From: Apostichopus japonicus
Taxonomy: Eukaryota; Echinodermata; Holothuroidea; Aspidochirotida; Stichopodidae
Assembly (NCBI RefSeq): GCF_037975245.1
Contig: NC_092563.1
Location: 4,349,001-4,413,000, forward strand
Direction: 5' to 3'
DNA: 64,000 bases
The number at the start of each line of letters is the position of its first letter. Within the stretch, counting starts at the first letter, position 1. This document shows positions 1 through 21,359 of the stretch, piece by piece. A model generated the notes under the pieces. The model was not told the origin of the DNA, did no database searches, and was given only the letters and a program-made list of their open reading frames with translations. Position numbers and translations under genes: made by a program.

Positions 1-69
1 TTCCGCCCCCCATATTTTTCACTGGGGGGGGGGGCTGGCGCCCCCAGCCCCCCGGTTCCTACGCCCTTG
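1..69 (-). mobile_element. Partial hAT-type MITE end (same family as 6180-6553)
   Basis: The segment ends in CCTACGCCCTTG and carries a long G run followed by GGCGCCCCCAGCC, matching the CAAGGGCGTAGG end of the elements at 6180-6553 and 17414-17763. The rest of the copy lies outside the window. It is non-coding. Confidence 0.7.
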
Positions 70-2129
70 GTGTAGAAGATACAGTTCATGACAATATATA
101 GTTAAATCAGTGAATGCGCTCGTACATAAATAATTCCACATAAATAAAATACAATAAAAATTTAGCCAAATTAATAACATGTAAGTATAATTATATTGTA
201 CATGTATGTCCTTAAGCTTATATGTTAACCTTATATGTACATTTAACTGCATAGGTTTGGGAAGATTTTCAACATGGGGGAGGTGCACGGGGGGTGGGGT
301 GGAATGACCCATGACGGCGACGAAGGCGCCGCGTGATCGTAAAGCGCTCCCCTCCCAACCCCGAGGGCCTGAGTCTATAGGGGCCATCCTTATAGGGCCA
401 TTAATTGGTGGCGTCCGGGGGCAACGTCGCGGTGGGCATGGGGGACCAGGGCCCCTGAAGCTCTGGGGTATATTTACAAAATTGTGGGCATTAGATTGAA
501 GCTCTTCTAATGGGACTGGATGCGCACTATACAGACCACAGAAATCCCATTTTGACTATTTTTTTTTTAATATAGCCTATAACTCAGACTAACGGCCGGT
601 CGATTCGAGGATTCAATGGGCATGTAGGTTGGATGGATGGATGATGGTAGGGCCGGTTGCATATATATGGAGCTTTGGAACAAGAATTCCACTCAATCTG
701 TCCTACTGGAAGTAATAATAAGACAACGTACGGTGGGTGCACGCGAAGCGCGTCGAAAAACTAGCATGTTTAGGACATTTTTGTAATGTTATACTTCATT
801 TTACATCGTAAAAGTTATCCAATATATTAAAAATTTCCTCCTAATTTCTCTCGTCTTCTATCCTTCTATATGTAAGGATACATTCACGCTCGAAGCGCGC
901 AGAAAGTCTTGATATCTTATTGAGGGCCTGAGTCTATTGCGAATGAGTTAAATTTATCATTATACCAAAATGAAATCAAAATATGATAACGATTATTTCA
1001 ATACCTGTTTGGCTATTCGTAAACATGTTGAGACATTTCATCCTCAAGTTATTGGGGGATGAAAGTATCTTATTATTGGGTCAAATTATTGGGGATTATT
1101 ATTCAGTCAAATTATTGGTCAAATTCAGGGTCAAATTGGGTCAAATATAGCAGTCAGGTTATTGGGGATTCGTGTCGATCCAAAGCCCGAAAGCAGGACC
1201 TTTGAAAGCATATAGTCTACCCTCTAAATATGGTATATTTACACACACATGCTTCATGTCATAATGATAGCATAGGCCTATGATCTGTGGCCTACATTTC
1301 TTCATAACTGAAAACTATACAGAAGACCTAGTACGTGTTGGACCCTCACAAAAATATTTTCCCGAACAACTTTGGTTCACCACCATTCAAACTTATATCC
1401 CCAATATTTCAGCAGATTTGCACAAACGGTCTACTACAGGATAAGTAGCATTGTTTACGTTGCCAGAAAATCGGACCTCTCTTGACGTAATGTTACCTCG
1501 CATTTATGAAAACTTATCTTACGCAAATCACTGACGAAATTTCTGACGAATCGAATGAAAAGTGACGAAATGGTAGTCATTGAAACACGGTGGCAAAAAG
1601 TGACCGAATTCGACAGAATCGCCGGCACAATCGTTATAGCTCAGCTGAAACCTTTCAGCTGAGCTAAACCTTAAGTTTATTTAAATGAGTTATTGTATTC
1701 ACTTTTGTGTTGCATCTGAGGCATAGAGTCGAATACTCCAACTCTACAAGGTATACCACTCTAACAAATGGTGTTACTGTTTTAACGCCTAAATTAACAC
1801 ATTTTTGTAACACTTAATGATCGCGTTTTAGAGTTAATCGGATAAAGTATTAACACGTTTATGTGTTCATGTAAAATTAACGCCTCAACGCGTGTTCAGC
1901 ATGCATGTAACACTTAATTGACGCGTATATAACAAAATATAGTGAGTGCTACTGAAGTCCAAATAGTCTCTGTGTTAGATATATAGTAGACCAGTCACAT
2001 TGATTGATGACCCTCGGATGTTTAAAAGGCCGTTTCCCAAATATGGTGTTATAGAAGTACAAATAATAGTCAGTTCTACAACATGTAAAAATTAATTTTG
2101 TGACTTAATTCATCATTTAATATACTTAC
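70..2129. other. Non-genic stretch
   Basis: No exon with matched splice sites and protein-like reading was found. The stretch is AT-rich with a short GC-rich patch near 280-460. Around 1740-1930 a TTAACAC / GTAACACTTAAT motif recurs several times in both orientations, which looks like an old repeat. A perfect hairpin at 1637-1666 is listed separately. Confidence 0.5.
1637..1666. repeat. Perfect 14-bp inverted repeat with 2-base loop
   Basis: TAGCTCAGCTGAAA is followed by CC and then its exact reverse complement TTTCAGCTGAGCTA. The stem is perfect. No poly-T run or gene context shows that it acts as a terminator or small RNA, so only the structure is claimed. Confidence 0.85.
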
Positions 2130-2243
2130 TCCGGCATACCCCTATCTCGTCCTTACTCCAACCTGAGTCACATTCGCAGACACCAGTCTTTTTATCGCAT
2201 GACCCAAACCAACAGTCATTATTGTTACTGCAGTCAATTTGAG
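2130..2243 (-). CDS. Isolated EGF-like domain exon
   Basis: Read on the minus strand, this 114-nt exon is preceded by TTCCACAG and followed by GTAAGT. It is phase 1 at both ends, the usual arrangement of shuffled EGF modules. The 38-codon product starts QIDCSNNNDCWFGSC and contains six cysteines in EGF order, closing with CECDSGW and VCR, with no stop. The parent gene is unknown. On the minus strand it lies 3' of the pseudokinase stop at 9158, so it should belong to another gene, possibly running left out of the window. No second exon of this gene was recognised. Confidence 0.6.
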
Positions 2244-3515
2244 CTGTGGAAGGTTAAATACATAGTAGTAAGCTTGGAAAGCTTCTTATACCACAACTGA
2301 AAGCAATGTCAGAATATAGCCTCAAAAATAGAATTCCAACTTAAATGACATACAGGACTAAGGCTCTCCACCTTTGAATTAATGCAAATGGTTACCGTAT
2401 ATGCTTTACAAAATATACATTTTTATTTGGGTTAAACTATGTAGTATACATTAAGTCTGAATAAGATCTGCGGCAGGTGCATGCACGTGATGAAGATAAT
2501 CCTGCACGTGATGAAATTAATCTGCAAATGAAAGACAAAAACAAAAGAAACATGGAGGAAGAGAAAGAGAGAAAGAAAATGTTAATAGCTGTAATCAAAA
2601 AAATGTTAAATAATGTTTTAATTATTCGTAAATCGTTGATCACATTTTGTTGTTGAGACTATAGTTATAATTAAAAGAAATTATTGTCATTAACTTTTCG
2701 AATTGATATTCGTAAACTTGAATTATTATTAGCTTGTAATATTATTTATCATACATGATACATAGTAATGTAATAGTTGTTATTATAGATATCTACATTT
2801 GTACAGCCGCAATGATGTTTGTCCAAAAATAATACAGAAAGACCGTCATATAGACATATTTGAAATTTAGTGCATCTAAAATTAACGTAAAATTGTGTAG
2901 ATATGAGACAAATGTTTCAGTTCATAGTAACGACAATCAAGAATATTTTATGAACCTTCATGAACGTTATTGTTCACATAAAATGTCTACTTTTTACGGC
3001 AAATGCATTGATGAAAATTTAGTACCGCATGAAGGAATGGAGGAGTACTGGGGGGGGGGGGCGGAGGGTGAATGTAGATGTAGAAATGTGATAGAAATAT
3101 CCATATGGGCGTACCCCTGCCACCAAGAGACCCTCAATCCGCCATTAAAACGTGGTTAGGATTCACGAGATTAACACATTCCTTATATACTCTATTTCTA
3201 TGGATATTGTATCTTATTGTGAGCGTAATTCACTTTAAAAGCTAATTTAAAAGTATATATGCTATAGTATGCTTCAGCTCAACATATCGAAATGAGGCTA
3301 CAGATTATTTCACCAAATTTCCATATTATTTTCTGGATTAATTTGATATTACATTTGATCACCTTCATTTCTTTCAATTTTCAATGCAGTATAACAATGT
3401 AGGGTGGCAATATGGTGGAAATATACGGTAAATTATAATACGTATAATAATAATACTAATAATAATAACAATAATAAAATATCATGTGACTCCCACTCAA
3501 CCAAATTGCTTTGGG

Positions 3516-3554
<39 letters not shown>

Positions 3555-4471
3555 TGTTCGGCTCCACACATTATATGAACAATAAACTAGTAATCGCAGA
3601 GACTAATATGATTTTTTCCACGACTTGATATCAAAATGGCACTAAAAAACGACAGCTAACGCAACTAATGAAGCATTATTGATACAACCAGGAAATTTTG
3701 GTCCTCTTGTTGAGTCCGAGTCGAGGGGCGATCATGTTCGCCGAATTCTCTGTTACAAAGTTGCTGCACGGTATTCGAGTCTCCTGTTAGTATATTTATT
3801 TCGATTGATATCAAACAGAATATATATAGCATATGGTGCAAAGATATACAATTTCCGGGAGGATTTCAATCCTTTATATGAAAATCCAATTCCTTCGATT
3901 TATCCTTCTTAGTGATATATATATATATCCATAAATTGACATTAAGAATAAAAACAATATATCACATTATTCGAAGACATCATCCAAGAAATGTTGGTAA
4001 GTACTAAAAAAGAAACAAAGAAACAAGCACCGGAAACTTCAGGATCCCAAATACCATCATTACGAATAAGACGTGGACATTCCAACTTAATTATTCCATC
4101 GAAACAATTTAATTAAGCGAAGACTCTCTGTCCAAAAACTGAGTTTTGAATAAAATGCTTACGATGTCAATATTCTTTTCATGAAATAGGCCAAAGCAAT
4201 ATATGAGTTATCGATCAAACTACCAAATATATCGATTTAATGTTTGTAATTAAATTTCCAATATTGATAAAGAGAAATGTCCCAATTGTATCCGTTTATG
4301 TATATCACACCGTTGCATAGTAACGGAATTTAATCGTTATTGGTTGAATTCTCCTCACGTTCTAAGGAATCGATAACATAGTTAATTAATTATTTCGTGA
4401 CCGTTTTAGAGATTATTGAGATGCATGCGTTGGTCGCACACTTTATACACGGTTTGATGTGAGCTATAAAG

Positions 4472-4503
<32 letters not shown>

Positions 4504-4506
4504 GTT

Positions 4507-4570
<64 letters not shown>

Positions 4571-6171
4571 CCGGGTCGCGACCTTTGTAAGTGTCGCCAA
4601 AATATTTTGGAGGGTCGCCAAAGAAAAATTGTACAGAAGAAAATGCCGATATTTGTGGAACTAAGTGAAAACATTACATGAAAAAAATATCGGACTATTT
4701 GGCAACTAAGCACCGTTAGGGAGATGTGGGGGGGGGGGGGGTACATGTCCTCTCCAAGTTTACACCTTCCCCAGGCCACGACATCCGTCATTGAAGGGTC
4801 TCACGATGAGGAAGGTGAAAACTGGGGTCACGAAGCCCAAAAAAGTTTGAAATACAGGGGTTTACGGGATATGGTCCCCTGAAATGTATTTATAAGGGTA
4901 TCTCACAACAAATGAGCTGGAATGTGTACTGTTGCGCAATGTATGTACGGTAGTCTACACCGACCGGGCGCTATACTAAAGTAGGTCGCAAAATAAAAAA
5001 AAGGAATTGACCGCAGGATCTTCCAAGACGTTCCGAATCTTTATCTACAGTTTTGGAGCTTGCCGACTTTCACAGTCCATACTGAGCATCTGTTCTAAGG
5101 GGTTGGTTGTAACTTAGTCCTCGTGGAACGCTTGTGTCGTGGGCCCAAAGGTTTGAGGAACGCTGGTATAGACGACAAATGTAGCTTACGTTTCCATGCA
5201 TTTCTATATTGATTGCCTATATCAGTGTAGGCGTGTTCGCATTCCGTAACATGCAGTTTGCACTGTATTACGACCAAAGAACTGATTACGACTAAACACT
5301 AATAACGTGTGCATTCCGTCTTGTCAGTATGCCATTGCGCCCTACAAAGTTTTCCCGCTAGGCAATGTTATAATAACAGTAATATTTGCACAATTCTTGG
5401 CCAATCGATGTAATTTTGACATGCGAATGCACAATCATTAAAACAATCCACTAATATATAGGTAGTTGATTCACATAGGCCTATATTGGCTGACATTAAA
5501 TCAATTTATAGATGGCACCTTTAAGCCAACATCTACGTCACCACAAAGGTGAAGGATATATCCAAGGGAACTGTGTTGTTTTGTTCATGGAAATGCAATT
5601 CCTATTGGACTATGGTTGTAGCCTATCCTTCAATTTATACACCTTAATATGATAGTATATAAGGTGAAGCAATTGCTGACAACTTATACATAGTCAAGTC
5701 ATCAGTGCAAAGTCAGGTGGTATATGCAAATGAGTATATAACGGCGAAATACATGAAACTATATTTCGATGATGGTGTCGATGAAGGAGGAAAGGAGCTA
5801 GGGTGGGGGTTGAGGGTCGCGAGAGGAATTTTCCTGACTCCTAAAAAATCCTATATTTACACTCTTAAATTTTTACAGAGAGTGAACGAAATACTGAAGA
5901 TAGATCATGTCCAATATTTGAAGGACAATGTCATATTTTCACAGAACATAATGATCTATATAGGTAATTATTATAAAATTCTCCCCATTTTGCCAGAGAG
6001 TAAAATATTAGGGACTCAATGAATAACCAGACATCAACTATATCATTTTACTGGCGCTCTTCAAAACATGAGACATTGTATTGTCTATGCTTCCACATCA
6101 CGAATGGATTGAAACGGTTTTGTAAACTTCAGCAATCATCCATCCCAAGCACGATCAATATCAGAGGTATG
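2244..6171. other. Non-genic, simple-repeat-rich stretch
   Basis: Apart from TA microsatellites (about 3517-3552 and 4475-4565), a 12-base G run near 3050 and another near 4727, I see no supportable exon or element. Open frames here are short and run through the simple repeats. Confidence 0.45.
4475..4565. repeat. (TA)n microsatellite
   Basis: Almost pure alternating TA, interrupted once by GTTTATG. A frame reading through it as repeated Ile-Tyr is an artefact of the repeat. Confidence 0.95.
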
Positions 6172-6179
6172 GTTTTCAT

Positions 6180-6553
6180 CAAGGGCGTAGGAACCGGGGG
6201 GACTGGGGGCGCCAGCCCCCCAGTGAAAAATATGGGAGGCGGAAGTATCGTTCCGCCCCCCCCCCCCGCTCCGCAAGTCAGAAAACCCCTTTTCCATTTC
6301 CAAATGAGAAAAAAAGGTCATTTGAAGCACCAAATTGCATCTAAGGCCAGGTGAAAATGCAAAATTCTTTACAAAATGGAGTGGGTGGGTTGAAGTGTGC
6401 TATATTGCACCAAATTGCATCTGAGGCCACCTGGAAATGCAAAAAAATTCCAAAGGGGGAGGGGGACACCCCCTCCCCTTAGACCCCTCCCCCAGGCCGG
6501 CCATCAGTCTTCAGCCCCCCCCCCCCACTCAAAAGTACCTTCCTACGCCACTG
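6180..6553 (+). mobile_element. hAT-type MITE, 374 bp
   Basis: It begins CAAGGGCGTAGGAACC and ends with TTCCTACGCCACTG; the two ends are inverted copies sharing GGCGTAGGAA. Flanking 8-mers GTTTTCAT (6172-6179) and TTTTTCAT (6554-6561) match at 7 of 8 bases, fitting an aged target duplication. The inside has long C runs and no coding capacity. A full second copy lies at 17414-17763 in the opposite orientation. Eight-base duplications with CA(R)G-type ends are typical of the hAT superfamily; the transposase source is not in the window. Confidence 0.8.
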
Positions 6554-6561
6554 TTTTTCAT

Positions 6562-9157
6562 TGAGGAAACCTTTGGGAAGGTCGTAACTTTCAGGAATGC
6601 AATTTTGAGAATGATTAATGTTCCAACCGTGGCATAAACTGGTGCCAATCCATACTGTCCCTTTAACGTTACTTATACATGGAAATTAGTATAGTTTTAA
6701 TAAGCGTCGTATATTGTGCGGTTGGAGATGGATTTATCGGTCCTTGCAGACTTCAGTTGTTGGATATTTCGTCCTCCAACATCTTAAAGGTGGTGGTGGG
6801 TTCATCCTCTGAGATTAACAGAAACCTCAACTGATCTATAGGCGCAGGCGATATGTTCACTGTGTTTTAAGTTAACATGGAATGAGCTATATATAGTAGG
6901 CCGATGACATCATCGACATTTAGCCTTCACTTAAAGGAGCATTCCAAAGGGAAAATAGTCTCTGTACATTTGTAGTTTCATAGGCTATAGCTGCGTAGCC
7001 AACTTATTTTGAGCCTTTCACGGCGCTCACAAGCGCCCTCACTTTGTACGTACCTTCATGACTATAAAACTCCCTGGTGTGTTTTCCGCCCAAAAACTAA
7101 CGCCATGGACAACCGAAAAGTTATTCCTAATACTGCAAGCACTCCACGCGCATCACAATACTGCGTATTTGCAGGCAAATGCAGTTCTAGTGCTTGCTGG
7201 TTTGGTTTTCTTTTCAAATTTCCATGGCAGAACATTAACATATGTTGAAAACTGAAGCTAATGCCATCATTATTTTATATTAAGAGCTTCGATATTTTAG
7301 ACTCACCATTTGCAAAGCTCATCTCCATTACAGAAAATGAACAACGTAATAAATATAAAGAAGGACATTAAGAAACTTGAAGCACGCGTGGATCGATGAT
7401 GTCATATTTAGACTTGATCAAGTCTTCAGCCTTGTGTGAGGCGCATCATATAAATCTAGTGTAATATCTCCAAAATTGAATCAGATTTTTCTTAATGAAT
7501 AGCTGTTTGGGGAAGTTGATATTTATCTCTCTCACATAGATCAATAACTATGGTAGCGTCTGTCATGTCTCTAAGCAAGTGTGTAATTCATTGTAATTCA
7601 TTGGCTTTATCAATCAGCATTCTGCATTCAGGAATTTATGGTCACACTCATATAGTCTGTTTCGCAATGAATTATTTAAAACGCATTTTCAAATGGGAGG
7701 TTTTCCGACTAAGATTCCGTTCGGAGAATATTGATAGGGTATCCACTGGAATAGCCGACCAGCTGTTCTATTCGACATACCTGACAAATTGTAATACTTT
7801 CTTCATCTAAAGCAAGCAAATCTGTTTTGACTTTATTCAACTTTTCCTTCAATCAGACAAATGTGACATACATAAAACAGTTTGATACCAAGATGCTTTG
7901 AAAAAGAAGTATGAGGACCTTTTTCATTCAACTCGGTAAGTTCTAAAGTAGAATTTTACACTTTATCCCTATAGTTAAATGCTTCCTACGCAGATTTAAC
8001 TGCACAAAATTTACGTAAGCAATTTATTTTGAATTTTTATAGCATATAACAATCGAACGTAATCCTATGTGTTTCTCTCTTACTAAAATACTTCATTTTG
8101 GAATCAATAATTTGTAGTCTTTCGAAGGATTTGATGTATGATGGTTTATCCAAACACAGTCGTGGAGTTCGACTAGTTGGCTACATATGCATGATATAGA
8201 TATCATTTGGCAATATTGGGAATTATTAAGGTTCTGTCTTCCGGCTTGAAGACGATAAGGTCATTTCTTTATCATGATTTAACAAGATAACAAGAAACGG
8301 AAGAAAAACTTGTAAGTTTTATGAATGAAACAAATGTGCAAACATAAATCATAAATCAATATATTAATTTTATTCAACGTTTTCCATATTCACAGATGAC
8401 TGGGAAATTGTGCAGACTAGTCAACTATTGTGGATATTTATCAGGCCTGGAACCTTGCCAAATATAATCTGCGGAGGGGAGCATAATAATTAATCATTAG
8501 CCTATATTAATGTTGTATCAGACGGTTGATGTGTTTCATAATTTACTAGTGTTTTCATAACCTATAACCCAATATAGTGTCAAAGAAAATATGCATATGT
8601 TTGGCTAATGACGCTAAAATATTTCATGTGATCATCTCTTTAAAAAACTGGCATGAATCCTACACTGAACACAAAATGAAAGTATGAAGCAATTTCTATA
8701 ATAGCATTAATCACTTCAATGATTCTTGCTTTTTAACATTTTATTTTAGAGTCATACATAGTTAAGACTTCACTTACAGTTTCGAAATACATTGACGGTT
8801 AACAATATACGTGTGTTTGTACAATACATTATGCCAAGTTCACACGATATTAATGAAACATAATTGTGTAACGTTTAGGCAATTAGGCCATTGTGTATTA
8901 CACTACATTATATGTGATTGTCTGCGGTAATAACATAACTACAAACTTAAAAATGCTTTTAATGACATACAGATACCTTGAGTGACAAAGGATGCAAGAC
9001 ACACAGCTACATTGAGTGAGTAGACACAGAATATACATACATTGAGTGAAATGGGACACCAAACATGCAGAAATTAAGAATATTTACATAAATAAACCCA
9101 AAACTATATAGACCTATGGCATAATAATGGACAATAAACAAATACAACAGTGTAATG
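6562..9157. other. Non-genic stretch
   Basis: No recognisable exon or mobile element. The right part is the likely 3' untranslated or downstream region of the minus-strand pseudokinase gene. A short minus-strand Met frame ending at a GTGAGT donor near 7309 was considered but has no supporting second exon. Confidence 0.4.
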
Positions 9158-16940
<7,783 letters not shown>

Positions 16941-17413
16941 CTAGGAAAAAGTTCGAACATATTTAGTTTCACGAAATATACGACTTATCAAAATAAAACA
17001 AAAGTTCCTTAAATTCTTATTTCTTTTAAGCTAATATTAAGGCCAGTAAATATATCTCGATCTAGTTAGCCCGACAAAGGTTGAAATTTGGCGGTACCGC
17101 ACCTGTGTTAAAATTCCTATTATTGTGAAAATCATTGGGAACCACCTGCCCACCATCGCCTCCCCCCCCCCCCCCCGCCAAACCCACAACCCACACCAGG
17201 CCCCTAAAATGGTAACCAATGAAAACATAAAGTACGAGCAAGTTGCTACTTTTATAATTTGTTTACTTTATATCGATCAGTGTTTGTAGAAATGTAGATA
17301 ATGCACTTTAGGGGAAAGACATAAGGAGTTAAGTTTTTGGTAGTCTTAATGTTAATGTTATGATTTTTTTGGCAGGGGGGAATTTTAGATCAGTGTAATT
17401 TTATTGACTGATT

Positions 17414-17763
17414 CAGTGGCGTAGGAAGGTACTTTTGAGTGGGGGAGCTGAAGACTGATGGCCGGCCTGGGGGAGGGGTCTAAGAGGAGGGGGTGTCCCC
17501 CTCCCCTTTGGATTTTTTTTGCATTTCCAGGTGGACTCAGATGCAATTTGGTGCAATATAGCACACTTCAACCCACCCACTCCATTTTGTATATAATTTT
17601 GCATTTTCACCTGGCCTTAGATGTAATTTGGTGCTCCAAATGAGATTTTTTTCTCATTTGGAAATGAAAAAGGGGTTTTCTGACTTGCGAAGCGGGGGGG
17701 GGGGCGGAATGATACTTCCGCCCTCCATATTTTTCACAGCCCCCCCCGGTTCCTACGCCCTTG
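17414..17763 (-). mobile_element. hAT-type MITE, 350 bp, perfect 8-bp target duplication
   Basis: Ends are CAGTGGCGTAGGAAGG and CCGGTTCCTACGCCCTTG, inverted copies over GGCGTAGGAA. GACTGATT flanks both sides (17406-17413 and 17764-17771). It is the reverse-orientation copy of 6180-6553. There is no coding capacity; internal G/C runs create short Pro/Gly-rich frames. Confidence 0.9.
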
Positions 17764-17771
17764 GACTGATT

Positions 17772-20400
17772 AATTTGTTGACTGATTAACTGATTGATTG
17801 GTTTCTTTGTGTTTCTGCTGTAACAGCAGTTGAGCAACAATATAACATTAGTGATGTCAATATCATTTGTTTTGTGACATCTATAGTGATTGCAAAACTA
17901 TCAAATTGATTGACGGTTATTGAAAGTGAAATCAATAAAGTCAATGACATATGTTTAAAGGGGGAACTTAGGGAACATAGTTACTGAAATAACTTCCTGA
18001 TGTTGAGTTATTTTCGTTTAAATGTGATTTTCAGTAACAGTGACTTGTTTTCATAACTAATGTTGTTTAGAAACTAAATGAGAACCCTTTTCTTATCTTG
18101 TTAATAGGAGTTTGTTTCTTGTTTATACTATGTTATCAACAAGCATTAAAACATAAATAGTTTTGCAAACTGTGTGGCTCACCAAAATCCCTAATATTCG
18201 ACATTCACATGTTGATTTAAATTAATAAAATCTCATGACGAATTTAGAATAATGCTTCTTTTAGGAATAGCATTGTATACGTTCCCAAGTAATACGAAGT
18301 TATGAATTATTTATTGCAGGTTATAATATAATTCACTCATTTTTTATATTATAAATTTAATAGAATTGGAAATATGTGTTAACATTTTGGGAAGCATTAA
18401 TCCTTACAATACAATAATATGGTCGAATTGTGCGTCATGATATAATCTTAGTTTTCCTTTTAATAAGAAGATAAAACGAAAATGTGAAACGATCTGATCG
18501 AAGTCTGCAAATATCAACCAATGGTCGAATATCTTTATCAATACAAGGCAAAATTCGTTCCAACTTAATTTGTTTTCAAAGTTATTTTTTTTGGTCATGT
18601 GGTAGGTTATAGTTTAGTACTCTTAATCCCATCGAAACGGTTTCGCAGGTAGGACAACGATTAGATAAATCCTACTCTAACCGTTTAGGTTAATCCTAAT
18701 CCCAACGAGTTTAGCTATGTCGAATTAAGGAAAGTTTGATTTGTTATTACTCAAAATTCCGACCAGGCTGTATTAGACTAGTTATTAAACTCATTTCCAA
18801 AATATGTGTATTCCAATAGGCATGAAAATATTTACAGATTTTGTTGTAAATGGTCGAATTTCACAAAACCAGCATGTGGCCGAAAAACACACTTCGACAC
18901 TTAGCAAAACTACATGTATCCAATTATTTGGACATTTTTCTCGGATTAAGGAAAGCCTGGTCGGATTTTGTACTACTCAAACCTTCGACCAGGCTTTATT
19001 ATTTAAACTTCTATTTAGAGACATTGCTTAGTTGTCATGAATTTTGAATAAAGTTAAATATGATGGCTTCATGCTAACTCAGAAACATGAGCAGATATTT
19101 AAAAAATCGGTTTTCAATCAAATGATCGAAACTTGAACAAATTCGACAGTTGGTCGATAAATGCTCATCGTCACTTCTCACAATAGTATTGAACTTTATA
19201 GTATTGCGGTTACGATACGGGTATTGCGTAATCTTGCTAAAGTTTGAATGTGCGTATTTGGAGTGAAATCGAAAATTAGCATTTATCTTTCCAAAATATG
19301 CCTATTCCAATAGACATGAAATATTTCCAAATTTCGTTGTAAATAGTCGAATTTCGCAAACCAACATGTGCCCGAAAACCACATTTCCACATTTAGTAAC
19401 ATTTAGGTCAATTTTTTTCTCTATTTTCGTCTATGGTTGAGGATACATGATTTAAATATGTTACCAACATTGTTTGTGTGTGTGTGAGTTTTTCTTTTAA
19501 TTTGAGATGCAAAGATTGGCATTGGGATATAAATGGTTGGTATTTCAAAACTGTCGAATTAAGGATAAGGAATCTTGACGAATTTACTTCCATTGCATTT
19601 ATGGATCTTTAAAGATATCTTTCGTTTTCGTTTAGTAAAAGAAGATGTTTAGTTCTATTTTTCGTCAAATGAGATACGTTTTAATGCTGGAAAAAGCCCT
19701 TTTTTAAATAAGATGTTTACAAATTTTGATTACGAAATGTCGAATTCTTGTTTGGGTCGATTATTGCTAACTGTGCCCGATTGGTTAAAATAGTTTTGAT
19801 TATTAACTGGCGAATAATGTATACGTGTAAACCGAATACTGTGAACTATGCCAAAAACCGTAACACCAATCCCCTTTTCTTATTCATAATAATGACACTT
19901 TTTTATACAAATCTACGCTTATTTCCCCCCTTTTTCGTGAAATATGGTTCCTTCAATTTATCTACTAACTGAAGATTTGATAAAATGAATAACGTTCTTA
20001 GCTTTTAAAGAAATAAATATTTAAATGGTCGAAATTCATGAGCCTTACCTTTCTTTTAAAGTTTTGTCATTAATATAGCTTACTCAATTCCACCGGTAAG
20101 ATATAGGTTGGCAGCAAATTGAAAACCCAATTTTGTCCTCAACATCTAGACTCCAATGCAGTGCAGTATAGTATGCATCGTAATCAAGTTCAAATGAACG
20201 TATATTTACACTGAAAAGCTTTGGACAGTGTTCATAGGTGGTGTAATCCTATTAGAGTCTACATCCATCCGCCTGATTGTTCTCCTATCTCAAGAAAAGT
20301 ACCAAAAAGCAGCAGGAGAAGATCTTTCTGTTAGCAAGGATCTGTTTTTTTCTTGTGGATTGCATGTTGAAGTACATGTAGTGCAAAATTGGGTCAATTG
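17772..20400. other. Non-genic stretch with degenerate internal duplications
   Basis: A block around 18795-18915 (TTCCAAAATATG...ATTCCAATAG...GTAAATGGTCGAATTTC) recurs at 19288-19400. Another pair, with GAATTAAGGAAAG and TCGACCAGGCT, occurs at about 18720-18780 and 18944-19000. This looks like an old, internally repeated transposon remnant. The missing membrane exon of the pseudokinase could be here, but I could not identify it. Confidence 0.45.
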
Positions 20401-20477
20401 AGGCAACTTTAGACCCCTTTAGGCCTCCCAGGATCAGCGTACGAAAATTGTTTACTACCGAGTAAAGAGTTTTGTTT

Positions 20478-20662
20478 ACAAGTGACGAAAACTTCAGGCT
20501 CTCATAATCTGCATGGTCATGTTCCGGAAATTGATGGTGCCATGAAAGGTCATCTATCAAGTGATGCATGCTAGTGAGAACTTATATCTGACTTAGAGAC
20601 CACATTACTTTTGTGATTTATTGTGTAAGTCAATGGAGCTTTTTAATAGGCGTATGCTACCT
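20478..20662. repeat. Paralogous empty insertion site
   Basis: This segment is a diverged inverted copy of the sequence flanking the MITE at 22480-23130. It contains ACTTTTGT once (20607-20614) where the other copy has that 8-mer on both sides of the MITE (complement ACAAAAGT). It therefore shows the state before insertion. Confidence 0.75.
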
Positions 20663-21359
20663 CTTATAGTTTCCTATATGTGAACATTGATTACCGGTAT
20701 ACTTTGGAAGCTGCTTACGTCGTGGATAAAGATAGCACGCTGATTAGTGTCTGGGGGGGGGGGTGGGGGGGACTTAATGTCGCAACATGTTTGTGTATAT
20801 GATCATTCAGGGGGGAATTATGTTTGGCTAATGGAAGAGGAACATTCTATATAACCATCCTGGTGAAGCTTACCAGCACTTCGAACAAAGAGTTATATCA
20901 AGATATTGATTATCGAACGGTCATTGATTGTACCATGAGTCAACTTGAAACAAACAAGTGTACGTTATATAATTGTAACTACCCTGACATCAAAATATTT
21001 TATTTTTCCTCTATTTTTCATGTCATTGTTCTGACCTTAGATCGGTTAGAGTTCAAACTTTACCTAATTTTGAAGGAAATCTTAAAACAAATTTGTCAGA
21101 GTGCTTTTATGAGATCACACCAATATTTGCTTCAAGTTTGCTGTTGGTATGAAACCTTTCAACTTTACATGATGTTATCTCGAAAACTGTGCGTAGGAAT
21201 GTTCACCTGCACTCAGTTTAATCCCGTTTTACATAAACATAAATAAACACAAATTTCCTGTGTCTTTTTTACTTTCTAGAAGACTTTCTTACAAGGCATG
21301 CAATTAGTAGGCCTAACCTTTATTTAACGCCCAAACCTTCATCAAAACTATACGACACA

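Noticed and set aside
7309-7333. Minus-strand mini-exon MEMSFAN before GTGAGT
   Set aside because: Too short and without partner exons; it cannot be linked to the EGF exon at 2130.
20075-20140. Minus-strand Met frame MLRTKLGFQFAANLYL ending at a GTAAGC donor
   Set aside because: It could be a first exon, but there is no matching downstream exon and no family recognised.
20824-21246. 140-residue plus-strand open frame
   Set aside because: No family match recognised, no splice context, and a chance-like composition in AT-rich DNA.
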